A DNA stretch of 64,000 nt, taken from positions 815,450-879,449 of the forward strand of contig NW_001865054.1 in NCBI RefSeq assembly GCF_000002865.3. The letters are read 5' to 3'. Positions 31,032 to 42,000 of this stretch are shown here, one piece after another (position 1 is the stretch's first letter; each line of letters opens with the position of its first letter). This DNA comes from Monosiga brevicollis MX1. Taxonomy: Eukaryota > Opisthokonta > Choanoflagellata > Craspedida > Salpingoecidae. A model generated the notes under the pieces. That model searched no databases and was not told where the DNA came from. It worked only from the letters and a program-made list of their open reading frames with translations. The position numbers were made by a program, and so were the translations under genes.

Positions 31032-34000
31032 ATGGCTGACCCTTTTCAATTCGAGCCGCCGGATTTGGACGATGATGATTCAGCTGGCACTGGCGTTGGC
31101 ACCGGCATGAACTTTGACGATCTCATGTGGTCTCCAGCAGCCAATCGCTTGGCCAGTGAGCAGCCCTCAGCGGTACGCAGACCGACGAGCCAATACATGT
31201 TTGATTGCCCTCTAGCTTGCTCACCACTCACAAGAGGGTTGTCATGCATGCTGCGTACTTAGGCACCACCAACTACTGGAAGCCCTGAGGGCAATGGCAT
31301 TGCCGACGACGATTGGGGGACTTTTCGGGCCAGCTCTGCCGTCAGCGCTGCACCATCCAACGACTTTGGTGATTTCACTGCGTCAGGAAGCGTCAAGGCT
31401 GATGCGCCCACGAGTGCCAAGGCGGCGGAAGAGCAACATGCCTCAGAGTCGAATCTTGGAGATTTTAGCGCACTCACCAATGCCGCGGCGGAGGAGCCCA
31501 AGGCAGATGAGCCAAAGGACGAGCCGGATTTTGGAGACTTTAGTGCCCCCACGAGCGCCAAAGCAGATGAGCCACAGGACGAGCCAAAGGATGAGCCGAA
31601 TTTTGGAGACTTGAGTGCCCCCACGAGCGCCAAAGCAGAAGAGCCGGATTTTGGAGACTTTAGTGCCCCCACGAGCGCCAAGGCAGATGAGCCACAGGAC
31701 GAGCCAAAGGATGAGCCGAATTTTGGAGACTTTAGTGCTCCCACGAGCGCCAAGGCAGAGGAACCGAAGGACAAGCTCAAGGAGGAGCCAGACTTCGGAG
31801 ACTTTAGTGCCCCCACGAGCGCCAAAGCAGAAGAGCCGGATTTTGGAGACTTTAGTGCCCCCACGAGCGCCAAAGCAGATGAGCCACAGGACGAGCCAAA
31901 GGATGAGCCGAATTTTGGAGACTTTAGTGCTCCCACGAGCGCCAAGGCAGAGGAACCGAAGGACAAGCTCAAGGAGGAGCCAGACTTCGGAGACTTTAGT
32001 GCCCCCACGAGTGCCACGGCAGAGGAACCGAAGAATGAGCCAAAGGACGAATCGAAGGATGATTTTGGAGACTTTAGTGCCCCCACGAGCGCCAAAGCAG
32101 ATGAGCCACAGGACGAGCCAAAGGATGAGCAGGAATTTTGGAGACTTGAGTGCCCCCACGAGCGCCAAAGCAGAAGAGCCGGATTTTGGAGACTTTAGTG
32201 CCCCCACGAGCGCCAAGGCAGATGAGCCACAGGACGAGCCAAAGGATGAGCCGAATTTTGGAGACTTTAGTGCTCCCACGAGCGCCAAGGCAGAGGAACC
32301 GAAGGATGAGCCAAAGGAGGAAGCCAGATTTTGGAGACTTTAGTGCCCCCATGAGCGCCAAAGCAGAAGAGCCGGATTTTGGAGACTTTAGTGCCCCCAC
32401 GAGCGCCAAAGCAGATGAGCCACAGGACGAGCCAAAGGATGAGCCGAATTTTGGAGACTTTAGTGCCCCCACGAGTGCCAAGGTAGATGAGCCGGATTTT
32501 GGAGACTTTAGTGCCCCCACGAGCGCCAAGGCAGATGAGCCACAGGACGAGCCAAAGGATGAGCCGGATTTCGGAGACTTTAGTGCTCCCACGAGCGCCA
32601 AGGCAGAGGAACCGAAGGACAAGCTCGAGGAGGAGCCAGACTTCGGAGACTTTAGTGCCCCCACGAGCGCCACGGCAGAGGAACCGAAGAATGAGCCAAA
32701 GGACGAATCGAAGGATGATTTTGGAGACTTTAGTGCCCCCACAAGCGCAAAGCAGATGAGCCACAGGAAGAGCCGGATTTTGGAGACTTTAGCACCCCCA
32801 CGAGCGCCAAAGCAGAGGAACCGACAGGACGAGCCCAAGGATGAGCCGAATTTTGGAGACTTTAGTGCCCCCACGAGTGCCAAGGCAGATGAGCCGGATT
32901 TTGGAGACTTTAGTGCCCCCACGAGCGCCAAGGCAGAGGAACCGAAGAATGAGCCAAAGGACGAATCGAAGGATGATTTTGGAGACTTTAGTGCCCCCAC
33001 GAGCGTCAAGGCAGATGAACCGAAGAATGAGCCAAAGGATGAGCCAGATTTTGGAGACTTTAGTGCCCCCACAAGTGGCAAAGCAGATGAGCCACAGGAT
33101 GAGCCGGATTTTGGAGACTTTAGCACCCCCACGAGCGCCAAAGCCGAGGAACCGAAGGACGAGCCCAAGGATGAGCCGGATTTTGGAGACTTTAGCGCTC
33201 CCCCGAGCGCCAAGGCAGAAGAGCCGGATTTCGGAGACTTTAGTGCTCCCACGAGCGCCAAAGCAGATGAATCGAAGAATGAGCCACAGAATGAGCCAGA
33301 TTTCCGAGACTTTAGTGCCCCCACCAGTGCCAAAGCAGAAGAGCCGGATTTTGGCGATTTCAACGCACCCGCTAGCGCCAAGGCAGAGGAACCAGGCTTG
33401 AGTAACTTTGAAGCGAGCACTGCTTCCTCTTCTACTCCGTCTTACCGGCTGCACAATGTGGCAACCTTGTGCAAAGAAGCTCTGGTCTGTGCATCTGTTT
33501 CCACAGCATCGGTCCCAAATTTTTGTCCATGGTCCTTACTCATCTGCATGACCTTTAGACATCGGCAGTACACGGGCAGAAAGCACCCTCTTTAGCGCGC
33601 GTATTGGAACTGGTCTTGGGGGCTGGCTCTGACGTCGTGAACAACTGCGTGTCAGCGCTCAATTTGTATGTATTCATCCCGACGAGCCAGCAAAGCAGGC
33701 CCAACTGTTTTAAAAAATTGTCACTCTCTCATTGGTGCATTCATGGGTGTCCGTCAACGTCCATCTCGGCCACTGTCATTACGTCTTTCCAGCCAGCATA
33801 CAGGCTTGGTCACAGCGCTGCCCTTGCCCCGTATCAAGACGACTTGTCTGTTGCATGAGCAACTAGAGAGCTTGGGAATCAAAGCCGATCAGGTTGGGTC
33901 AGCGTTCCTTTTTCTTCGGATTCGCAGGCTTCTCTTTGTTCCGTCTCATCACCAACGGTTGCTGTCGATCTGGTCATGATAGATTCAAAATGTGCCTACC

Positions 34001-34765
34001 CTAGCGGGCCAGGTACCAAGCTTTGTGGCGCAGCAGGTGAGTTTACTAAATTCACCCCACTGGCCATCTTCCAGCCATTTTGCGACTATCATACGGAATG
34101 ACCTTGCTGTCCTGGGTGGGTTTTTATGGTTGTAGGAGGAACCTGTCACCACAGATTCTCACCCCAGCCTTTCAGGTGGCGCCGGCAACACGGGAGCCTT
34201 GAGCGCTTTGGCTGAATTTGGGGCGACCCTTGCCCCCGAGCATGCCATGTCCTCGGCTGCTGTGGTCGACATTGACCTATCTCTGTTCGCTAACCCGTTG
34301 TCGGGCGACTCTTCCACCCAATCTGCGCCAGCTGCCGCCGAGGTTTGCCTGCATTGGGTTGCTTGCTTCACGCTTTTAGCTCGGCTCTGTTTGGTGTCAG
34401 GCTTACGACTGCATCATCACCGTTTGTAGGCCAACCAAGACTTGCTCGGGCTTGACTTCAACTTTGATTGGTCTGCCAGTGGCCCTACGCCAACGGCAAC
34501 CACACAAACTGCTAATGCCTCGTCGACACGCGTTGCCGACTACGATCTTTCGTGCGTTCTTGTTCTGGTCTGTGCTCTCGAGAAGGATAGGTTGGAGCTC
34601 ATTCAGGCCTTTTGTTGAACCTCGTGCAGGCACCTGTTGGGGCCCTTGGCGGCCGGGCCCGCAAGTTTAAGCGATGCGGATGAAAAGGATCTGGACGCTC
34701 GTGCGCAGGCATTGCTGGCGCGCATGCCCGATTTCGCCTACTTGCTCAGCGCCAATCTTGTTTAG
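31032..34765 (+). CDS. Aftiphilin/gamma-synergin-like clathrin adaptor accessory protein
   Basis: Exon 1 encodes MADPFQFEPPDLDDDDSAGT and a short acidic leader. The second exon (31263 to about 33450) is a repeat array of roughly thirty copies of DFGDFSAPTSAKA(E/D)EP with or without a KDEP-rich spacer. DFGDF, NFGDF and the leading DDWGTF fit the aromatic-G-[PDE]-aromatic consensus that binds the ear domains of AP-1 gamma and GGA proteins, as in aftiphilin and gamma-synergin. Downstream exons include AVVDIDLSLFANPLSG and ANQDLLGLDFNFDWSASG (clathrin-box-like). The last exon ends ALLARMPDFAYLLSANLV, matching the family C-terminus (LPDLSFMLS...L). It probably links AP-1 and clathrin at trans-Golgi or endosome membranes. 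The array changes reading frame at about 32131, 32325, 32752 and 32830, which needs checking against reads. Exons between 33450 and 34200 are approximate. Confidence 0.68.
31350..33395 (+). repeat. Coding tandem repeat array, about 30 DFGDF units
   Basis: Units of 48 and 72 bases alternate. Blocks of several units are themselves near-identical (for example about 31620-31800 against 31810-31990, and 32170-32300 against 32390-32600), which shows recent block duplication. The repeat also opens long meaningless frames on the minus strand. Confidence 0.95.
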
Positions 34766-35348
34766 GAATATGGGGCTTGACCCTGACTCGAGTCTTTGAG
34801 GGTGGTGTTGCCAGACGCCATATCATAATTGAAAGGATAGATTGACATGTGAAGCAGGGTCTCATGAACCCTACGTCCTACTCTGGCTCAGTCCATGAAG
34901 AACCAGGCTAATCACCAAAACAACGACACGCACGAACCAGCTTGGCTGGGGTTCAAAAGGTGACCTTGCCCCTTGCTCCTCGGTCAACATGGAAGCAAGG
35001 GGGGAGGGGGGCGGGAGTTGAAGGAACAAAACAAAACGAGATAGACAGAAACTACATAAACGCCCACAAATCCAGACAAAGTAAAGGCTCGAGAGGAAAA
35101 GAGATCAACGGTGCAGGCAGCTTGGGAACTATCACGCCAGGCAGAGCACAGCCCCGTCTCGAGCAAGCAGGGCACATGGTGGGAACTGAGGTGCTGGCTC
35201 TCCGTTGTGGTGCTCATAGAGGGTAGCGAACGAGCATTGGCCCAGGCCCATGCTAACAGCAGTAACAGTGGGTCATACTACACCTACAATCAGAGCCCTG
35301 TGGCTCTCGGATCGGCACTCGTGCGATCCATTCGCTCCTCAAGGACGT
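34766..35348. other. Convergent 3' intergenic region
   Basis: Between the stop codons of the aftiphilin-like gene and the small unknown gene; no gene seen. Confidence 0.6.
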
Positions 35349-35970
35349 CTACCAAGCCTCGGCTAGGGCGTCCTCGCTCATGCGACTCAAATCAAGTTGG
35401 ACCTGCTGGGCCGGTCGAATTTCCGTGGCCGAGCTTGAGTTGTAGATGAGATGATAGATGTTGTTAAGCTGGCCTGGCCGAGCCTCTCCGAGTTGGGGCT
35501 GTGCACCAAAGCACGACCCAGCATTCAGCGGCTTGACAGCCATGCTGGGCCGGGTCATGCCGTGACGGGCCATTTTATTCTGAAGGGTGCAAGGGTAACG
35601 CAGGTCATGAGTGGCACCGAGTGAAGTTGCGGGCTTCCCACGTAGTTTGAGAGGCCGAGAATAAGCGGTCGGGCGCCCAGGGTGAAGTCAAGTAGGACTC
35701 AGGGCAGGAGCACGGGTCGAATCTGGGCCTACGCACCAGCGCCGAAGGGCTTGAAGTCTGTCCCGCAGCCCAGGTCGTGGGGAGCTGGGCAACGTTCGCA
35801 CGTTCGCACAGTCCACCCTGCTGAAAATCATCCTCATCCTCATGGTCCGACTCACTGCACCGCCGGCGTCGACCAATGCCTGCGCTTCCATTCCGCTGAT
35901 ATTGCTGCTGGTACTGATGCTGGTGCTGTCCGTGTCCCTGACGGAGCTCGTGATCGGCCTCGGTTTCCAT
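35349..35970 (-). CDS. Hypothetical small protein
   Basis: Two exons (35970-35737 and 35579-35349) join in phase 0 at a consensus donor (CTG|GTGCGT) and acceptor (CCTTCAG), giving 154 residues. The N-terminal part is His/Gln-rich (ELRQGHGQHQHQYQQQYQRN) and then acidic (SESDHEDEDDFQQGG). The second exon is more ordered, with HGMTRPSMAVKPLNAGSCFG, NNIYHLIYNSSSATEIRPAQ and a C-terminal RMSEDALAEAW. I do not recognise a family. Its start lies about 130 bases from the ATG10 start on the other strand, so the two probably share a promoter. Confidence 0.55.
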
Positions 35971-35998
35971 CCTGAAGCTGCTTCTCTCTCGTTCAGCA

Positions 35999-36018
35999 CA
36001 CACACACACACACACACC
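35999..36018. repeat. (CA)10 tract between two divergent starts
   Basis: Ten CA units between the hypothetical minus-strand gene and ATG10. Confidence 0.9.
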
Positions 36019-36100
36019 TACAACAAAGAAAAATGGCGGGAAAGGGGTCTTGTTATCAACACGTGTTGTGGATGAATTCCTCTCTTCTTCTTGGTGACAA

Positions 36101-37149
36101 ATGACAATTGTCAGCATTTTGGAGTTGACGGCGACGATGGCGACGGAGTCGACGATGGCGAGAACGGGGATGGCGGAGGGGCGGAGCTCGGAGGGGCGGA
36201 TCTCGGTGGCGCAGTTCAAGGCCGAGTGCCGGGATGTACAACCGCAGGATTCTTCGGGTCGGAGTGGTGCGCGGTGGGTTGTGGAACCTTCGAGCCTGCG
36301 CACGGCGCGGAATGAGTACCTGCAGGTCACGAGCTGGCTCGACGGCATCAATCTGGTCAATGGCGAAGATGGGGGTGATGCAGGTGCAGGCGAAGACGGG
36401 GCGGAGGCCACGACCAGCGTCTTGGAGGAAGAGGAAGATGACGCCTGCGCGCCAGTCATGACTCCCGCACCCGGACTGGCCATGGAATATCACGTGTTTT
36501 ACGCTGATACGTACGCCACGCCAGAGGTGTACTTTCGCGGATACTTGTCGGGTGCGAGAGCGTATTCGTCCGTTGGCACGGTTGTTACCTGCACCCAGTG
36601 ACAGCTCAATAGTGTCGGTGTCGCTGCATGCCATGGCAAGCACGGGTATGCTCTGACTGCGTGGCACTGTCTTCTCGCTTAGATGGGCGGGAGGTGGCGC
36701 ACGTGACCCTGTGTCGACTGGTAAACTTGCTGACACGACCTTTGCAGGGTTGTTCGGTGAAATTCCGCGCCTCTGTCCTCATGTGCGGTCGACCTGGGAT
36801 GGGCTTGTGTGTCTCAGTTGCAGCAGCGGCAGGCGGGGCGTACCGCGGGCTTGGACGCGGCTGCTCTTAGCACGGCGGTACGTGTTTTTTAATGCTTTTC
36901 CTTAAGATCGGCCAAGGCTACTGATAAAAGCTTGACCGCGGTGCCACGTGTCCGGCAATTTAGCTGCATCCTCGCCGGCAACTGCCATGGCTCTACGTGC
37001 ATCCCTGCCATACGGCGGACTTGTTGGGTGCCATGCGGGCCACGGCGACTTCTGCCGCCCCTTCGCAGGCCCCACCTGCAGAACCCAAATACATTACCAG
37101 CTGGTCAGCTGCCATTGGTCAAGCCATCGGGATGCCAACGCTGGTGTAA
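36101..37149 (+). CDS. ATG10: Autophagy E2-like enzyme ATG10
   Basis: ATG10 joins ATG12 to ATG5. The first exon (36101-36551) contains RISVAQFKAECRDVQPQ, NEYLQVTSWLDGI and an acidic insertion (SVLEEEEDDACAP). It then has the family core MEYHVFYADTYATPEVYFRG (human EYHILYSCSYQVPVLYFRA). A 38-base exon (36683-36720) adds DGREVAHVTLCRL after a phase-1 junction. The last exon starts after CAATTTAG near 36961 and reads PRRQLPWLYVHPCHTADLLG, with the catalytic cysteine in HPC, then KYITSWSAAIGQAIGMPTLV and TAA at 37147-37149 (human YITSWLSIVGPVVGL). Exon phases between 36748 and 36877 do not close cleanly by eye. The start codon is one of several in-frame Mets at 36101-36170. Confidence 0.87.
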
Positions 37150-37742
37150 GGTGGTGCATCCAACAGAAATGCCTATTTTGAGTCCCTGCTGAGCAGGGAT
37201 GGGGCTTGTGATCAACTGATCCGACTCTGCTGTGTGCCTGAGCTAGGCTGAGCCGTCCTCAGCACCTTTCTAGCTCTTGAGTTCTTGCTTAATTCGTGTC
37301 CAAATTCAGTTACAAGGGTTGAGAGAAACTGGCATTTTTCCTGGTGACAGTGGGGTTGATGCTCGTTTGCCGGTCTTGGATGAGTTCAATCATTGAATGT
37401 CACGAATGTATTTGCCAAGGACTTTTGCGGCGCGAGTGTGTTCCAGCCGGGGAATGGGGCAGGCCGCGGAAACACAGCCTTGTATTACAAATTGATTGAA
37501 CAGGTGCATGGCATGGTAAAACAGTAATGACACAGTCAGACAGGCTCGCGAGCAGCGGCAACAAGCACGGTACAGGCACATGCAAAAGAAGACGCGTTAC
37601 ACTTGGTTGACAGCAGCGACGGCACTCCACGAGCTTTGGCGGTAGTCTCGAGTGGGCTCCATCAAGTTGCCCAGGCGGTACGGCAGGGGCTTGGCGTGCA
37701 AGTCACGCATGTCAAAGGTGGTCACAGAACAATGGGCTAGCT
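37150..37742. other. Convergent region with a coding-like tail
   Basis: Between the ATG10 stop and the NDFIP stop. On the minus strand, 37700-37597 reads MRDLHAKPLPYRLGNLMEPT and ends AVAAVNQV before a stop. It looks coding but has no clear exon link to NDFIP. Confidence 0.4.
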
Positions 37743-38431
37743 TCAAAAGCTGTCGGCGCGACGTACGGCAGCCTTGGCCTTGCCGTAGGCAGTCACACCG
37801 CGAACGAAGAGCAAAAAGCCGAGGATGCCAAGGGTCAGGACGATCCAGCTGTGGTAGGGGGGAAGTTGATGACCCTGTTCGTCGGTCAATTCTACGCCAG
37901 CATTTTGATCGTCGTCTGCAAGGTCCTCGTGGTGACGGTGCACGTATTGGAGCAAAAAGGCGAGCTTGACCATGTGAAGACCAAAGCCGGCAAGACCACC
38001 GGTGCGGGCGGCAATGGTCTGACCCATGCACAGGGTAAAAAGATACCCAAGCCAGCTCAGGAAGAAGGCCACCATAAAGGTGCAGACAAAGGTCAAGTCA
38101 TCACCAAGCAGCATGCCGTTGACGGGCACCTGGGTCGCGTTGACAAGCACAGCCTGTTGTTCCACCGGGCTGTCACGTTGCTTCATCTGCTGGACCTCAT
38201 CGTAGGAGGGCAGAACCACGGTCACCATAGGGGCCGGGGTGGCACCTTGATTGTAGGCCGGAGGAGGCGCGGCTACATCACACATCCGAGAGTGCTTCCA
38301 TGAGCAATGACGAAAGACATTGACGCCTCGGCAGCGGAAGGAGCAGCAAGGTGGCCGCCACAAAAACAAGATGGTAACAACAGATTGAGTGGTGAGAGCA
38401 TACCGGGTGAAGATGCCTCCACGCGCTCCAT
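37743..38431 (-). CDS. Nedd4-family-interacting protein (NDFIP) homolog
   Basis: Adaptor that recruits HECT ubiquitin ligases of the Nedd4 family to Golgi and endosome membranes. The N-terminus has two PY motifs, PPPAYNQ and LPSYDEV, separated by MVTVV. After LLGDDLTFVCTFMVAFFLSW come three hydrophobic segments: VCTFMVAFFLSWLGYLFTL, TGGLAGFGLHMVKLAFLL and WIVLTLGILGFLLFVRGV. This follows the NDFIP order, including the second-segment motif (human SGFGLSLIKW) and the end FLLFxRGxxxYxKxxK. One exon junction (SSP/AAPPPAY) lies near 38275. Translation may start at the Met at 38431 (MERVEASSP) or in an earlier unseen exon, because an acceptor precedes this exon. Confidence 0.88.
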
Positions 38432-39095
38432 CGCAACGGGTTCGGCATCATCGGTCGATTGGACCTGAGGTCAAGCCAAGGGGAAAAAAGAGGGAGCAAG
38501 GAGCAAGAGCAACCGGTCAGGCGCGCACGGGTCAAAACCAAAACGAACAGAGAAAGCGATATTGGGAGGTTGCCAGGTCTGAACAGTGTTCCTGTTTGAG
38601 CCCCTCCCTGCTCGAATCCTGCCTCTTCTCCCGACCTAAGGACCCTACTCCAATAGTGCAATCCCCTGCTACAAGCAATGTCCCCGGTTATCGCGCCACC
38701 CTCGACGAACCAGGGTATAAGTGTGGCGCGCCATCTTGAACAGCCGTCAGCCTTTTGAAAATGACGTGTTACGGTGTGAGAGAGAGCAACAGCAACAGGC
38801 AAACACAACAGGCAACAAAGAAAGCAAAGAAGGGTGACCGATGTGTGTGTGTGTAGTACATCATCATCACACAAAGGAGCTGATGCTTCTGACACTTGGT
38901 AATGCATCCGAATGTAAGACAGAAGAAGAAGAGTGAATGTGTCACTGGCTTCGTCTATCTTTTTTTTTTTCCAGTTGCAATTCGAAGTGGGAATTCCAAA
39001 CGGCTTGGCAGACCGCAAACACACGCGACCAGCCATTTGGGTCCGTCTAGGCACGCATCCAACTGTGCCCAGCTTTGATGATTTCTAGCAATCAT
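38432..39095. other. Intergenic region
   Basis: 5' of the NDFIP homolog and 3' of gp210. A T-run lies at 38960-38971; no gene seen beyond a possible first NDFIP exon. Confidence 0.5.
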
Positions 39096-42000
39096 TTAGG
39101 GTGAGGAGAGAGTGGCGGGAATGTGGGAAATGCCTCCAGGCGTGCGCGTCGGCGTAAAGCTGCGCGCTCGCGCCGTTGAGCGTGGCACGGAGCGCGGCGG
39201 CGCCAACACACGTGGTGACTCGGCCAGCATGCTCTGACTCATTCCCATGCTCATACCACCAGTCGCCGAATTGACCGAGGCTGGTGGTAGCTGTGTGGGT
39301 CCTCCAGTCCACCACGCAGGTGGGTTGAGTGCGAGGAGCAGCAACACGAATGCCGCGCCCATCACCGCTGATGTCAGGAAGAGCCAGCCAGACAAGCCAC
39401 CGGTTGGGCTCGGCGTCCCAGTCGTGTAGGCATCCCCAAGGCCGGCCGAAGACCGAGGCACTACGCCTGCCTGGGCCGTCAGCAAGGTACACACTCGCTG
39501 CTCTGTCTGACGGTGTTGGAAGCACAGGGTCAGGTTGCGATCTTCCTCGTGCTCAGGTCCGGTCATCAACACGTCCAGGCTTACGGCACCCGTGGCAGGA
39601 ACACGGCCATATTCCTTGACACGCACCCCGCCTAGGCTCCATTTTCGGAGCGCAGGCGTGGATCGGCGAGCCTCTGAAGCAATCACCACTCCATCCACAC
39701 TCAAGTCCACCAGGCGGATGTCAGTGACGCCGAACAGTAGGACGCGGGTAGCCTGGTGTCGGTGCTTCTGATGCATGGGGGCATCCAGCATCAGGCGCGC
39801 TGCAAACGGCACGTCAACTTGGTGGCGCACGCCCGCATCACGCTGGTCCAAGGGCTGCGCCTGAACCACCACACTGACAACCCCAGAAGGCAGATAGAGC
39901 GGCGTGCTCTGCACATGCAACTGCACCACGCATGTGAAGCCCTCTTCCTCAACCACCATCTTGGTGACGGCCGAGCCACGCGCCTCACCCTCCACATGGC
40001 ATGTCACTTGAGCTGCCGCGCGGCCTCCAAAGTTGGAAGCGGCACCCTGCGCCGTCCAAGGGGTAACGGGCACGGAGACACTTGTGTGTGACTGCGAGAG
40101 CACCTCGCCGACCGGCACTACCGCCTCGACCGCCGTCAATGGCGAAACAGTCACCATGGTGTTGAAGAGAAACTGGTCCACGGCCACGGCGGCCACGGCC
40201 GTACCCGTCTGCTGCGCCACGAAACAGCCTTCACTACTTTGAGGGGGGGGGGGGGGGAATACACGACGTCCAACCAATAAGATACTTTTGAAAAACAAAA
40301 ACAAAAACAAAAAAACAGCTGTGCAGGTAAGGCAAGAGTGGCCTAGCAAAAGAGTGACTGAAAAGGTTACCTTTGAAGCGCCAGGACAGTGGTATTGGAT
40401 GATTCCCAGCGCGGGCGCTGGAGTTTGCCATCAGGATGCTCAAAACACACGCCTTGAGCTGGGACCAGCACGGGCGCACCTATTTGGGCCGACAAGCGCG
40501 AGGTAAGAAGCGTGCAGGGCATGCAGATAAGACCACCGGCAACAGTATTCACGACAGCAGCAGCTGTATCATAGCTCTCCATCTCTCTATCAGGGGGCGG
40601 TGACGTACTGGGGCGCAAAGTGTCCCGCACAACCACCGTCAGAGTGGCATGGTGCGACACGGTGCCATGAGAGCGGGCGACCACTTCAATCGTCGCATGG
40701 CCACTCGTGAAAGCCCGCAGAGCCAGGAAATTGCCCTCAACCTCGGCGGCTACTTGTGCATCCCCATTGACGCGCGTCTATGAAATCCACACAAGATACC
40801 ACGTTGCAGGGATGAGCCGCCAACCACCCATGACTACCGACAGAGAAAACGAGACTTTCCAGTACGAAAGACAAAGAAAAAAAGAAAAAGAAAAAACGTT
40901 TCCAAAAACAACAATGACGCGACGCACAGACACAACGAAAGTTCAAATCGACACATATCCACCACGCACCTGAATGTGGATGCCGTTTGTGGTGGTAAAG
41001 CGACGGCCGCTGCTGTCATGAAGCACAAGGGCAACTTGGCAACTCTGTCCGACCGCCAGCGCACTGCAATTGGGGGACGGCAACATGCTCACGTGGTGCA
41101 GGGCCACCACACGCAGCGGCAAATAGGCGCTCTGGTGAATGCCGCCCGTGATGGTTTCCACACCAAGACTGCCCGTCCAGCGGGCCGAGGTGGCCACCAG
41201 GCGACCATGAGCGTCCACAGTGGGCATGGCCGGGGTTTTGGGGGCAATGGTGAAGCTCATGTTGTGGCCACGCAATGCCGCGGGCAACGCAAGGTCGTAA
41301 GCGGCACCGTAGCTCAGCACCAGCTCCGTTTCAGTAAAGCTCAGGCGTGGCACCACTGTCACCGGCTGTGATGCCACCAAGCGCGGCGCTGTGGCGGTAC
41401 AATATGGCTTCTTGCATGCAAGGGTGGCCGAGACAGAAGACTGTGAGACGCGCGCCGCGTAGAGCACGCGCGTGTATTCCTGTTGGGCGGCCTGAGCGTA
41501 GATTGATATTGTATTGCCGGTCAAGGTAGACACGAGCAAGCACAAAAGCATGAACAAGAGTGAGCCGTTGTTCCGTCCAACACCCCAAAACAATCGTGAG
41601 AATCGAGCATCCTCAAGAGGCCCTGCCCGGCATGCGCACCTGAGATTGACCAAGGATATTGCGCAACTGCACACCATTGGCAGTTGAAGACCAGGAGAAA
41701 TTGAGTACCGAGGCACCATGCACTACGGCATCGCCCAACAGCAACTCAGCTTCAATCTGCTGTGTCGTGTCCAGGAGCACCTCGGGCGTAAGGATACGCA
41801 AGCGGATGCCATCAATGGCCACCACGGACACGTCAAGGACCGTGCTTGTGAGGGGAGCCTTGCTCGTGTCGTGGGCAGCAATCTGCAAGCGGACTGAACC
41901 CAATTCACGCGCGCAGACCACAATTCGATCACCCTCCAAGCGGTGCGTGACATGTCCCTGGCGGTCTGCTGTGACACGAGTCTGGAATTGTGGTCCTTTG

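Noticed and set aside
31259-33454. Long open frames on the minus strand (up to about 450 residues) and in other plus frames through the repeat array
   Set aside because: They are shadows of the 24-base-multiple repeat: any frame of a stop-free unit stays open. Only the DFGDF frame has meaningful motifs and matching flanking exons.
35605-36483. 292-residue minus-strand frame
   Set aside because: Its first half is antisense to ATG10. Only the part from 35970 downwards, spliced to 35579-35349, makes a sensible small gene.
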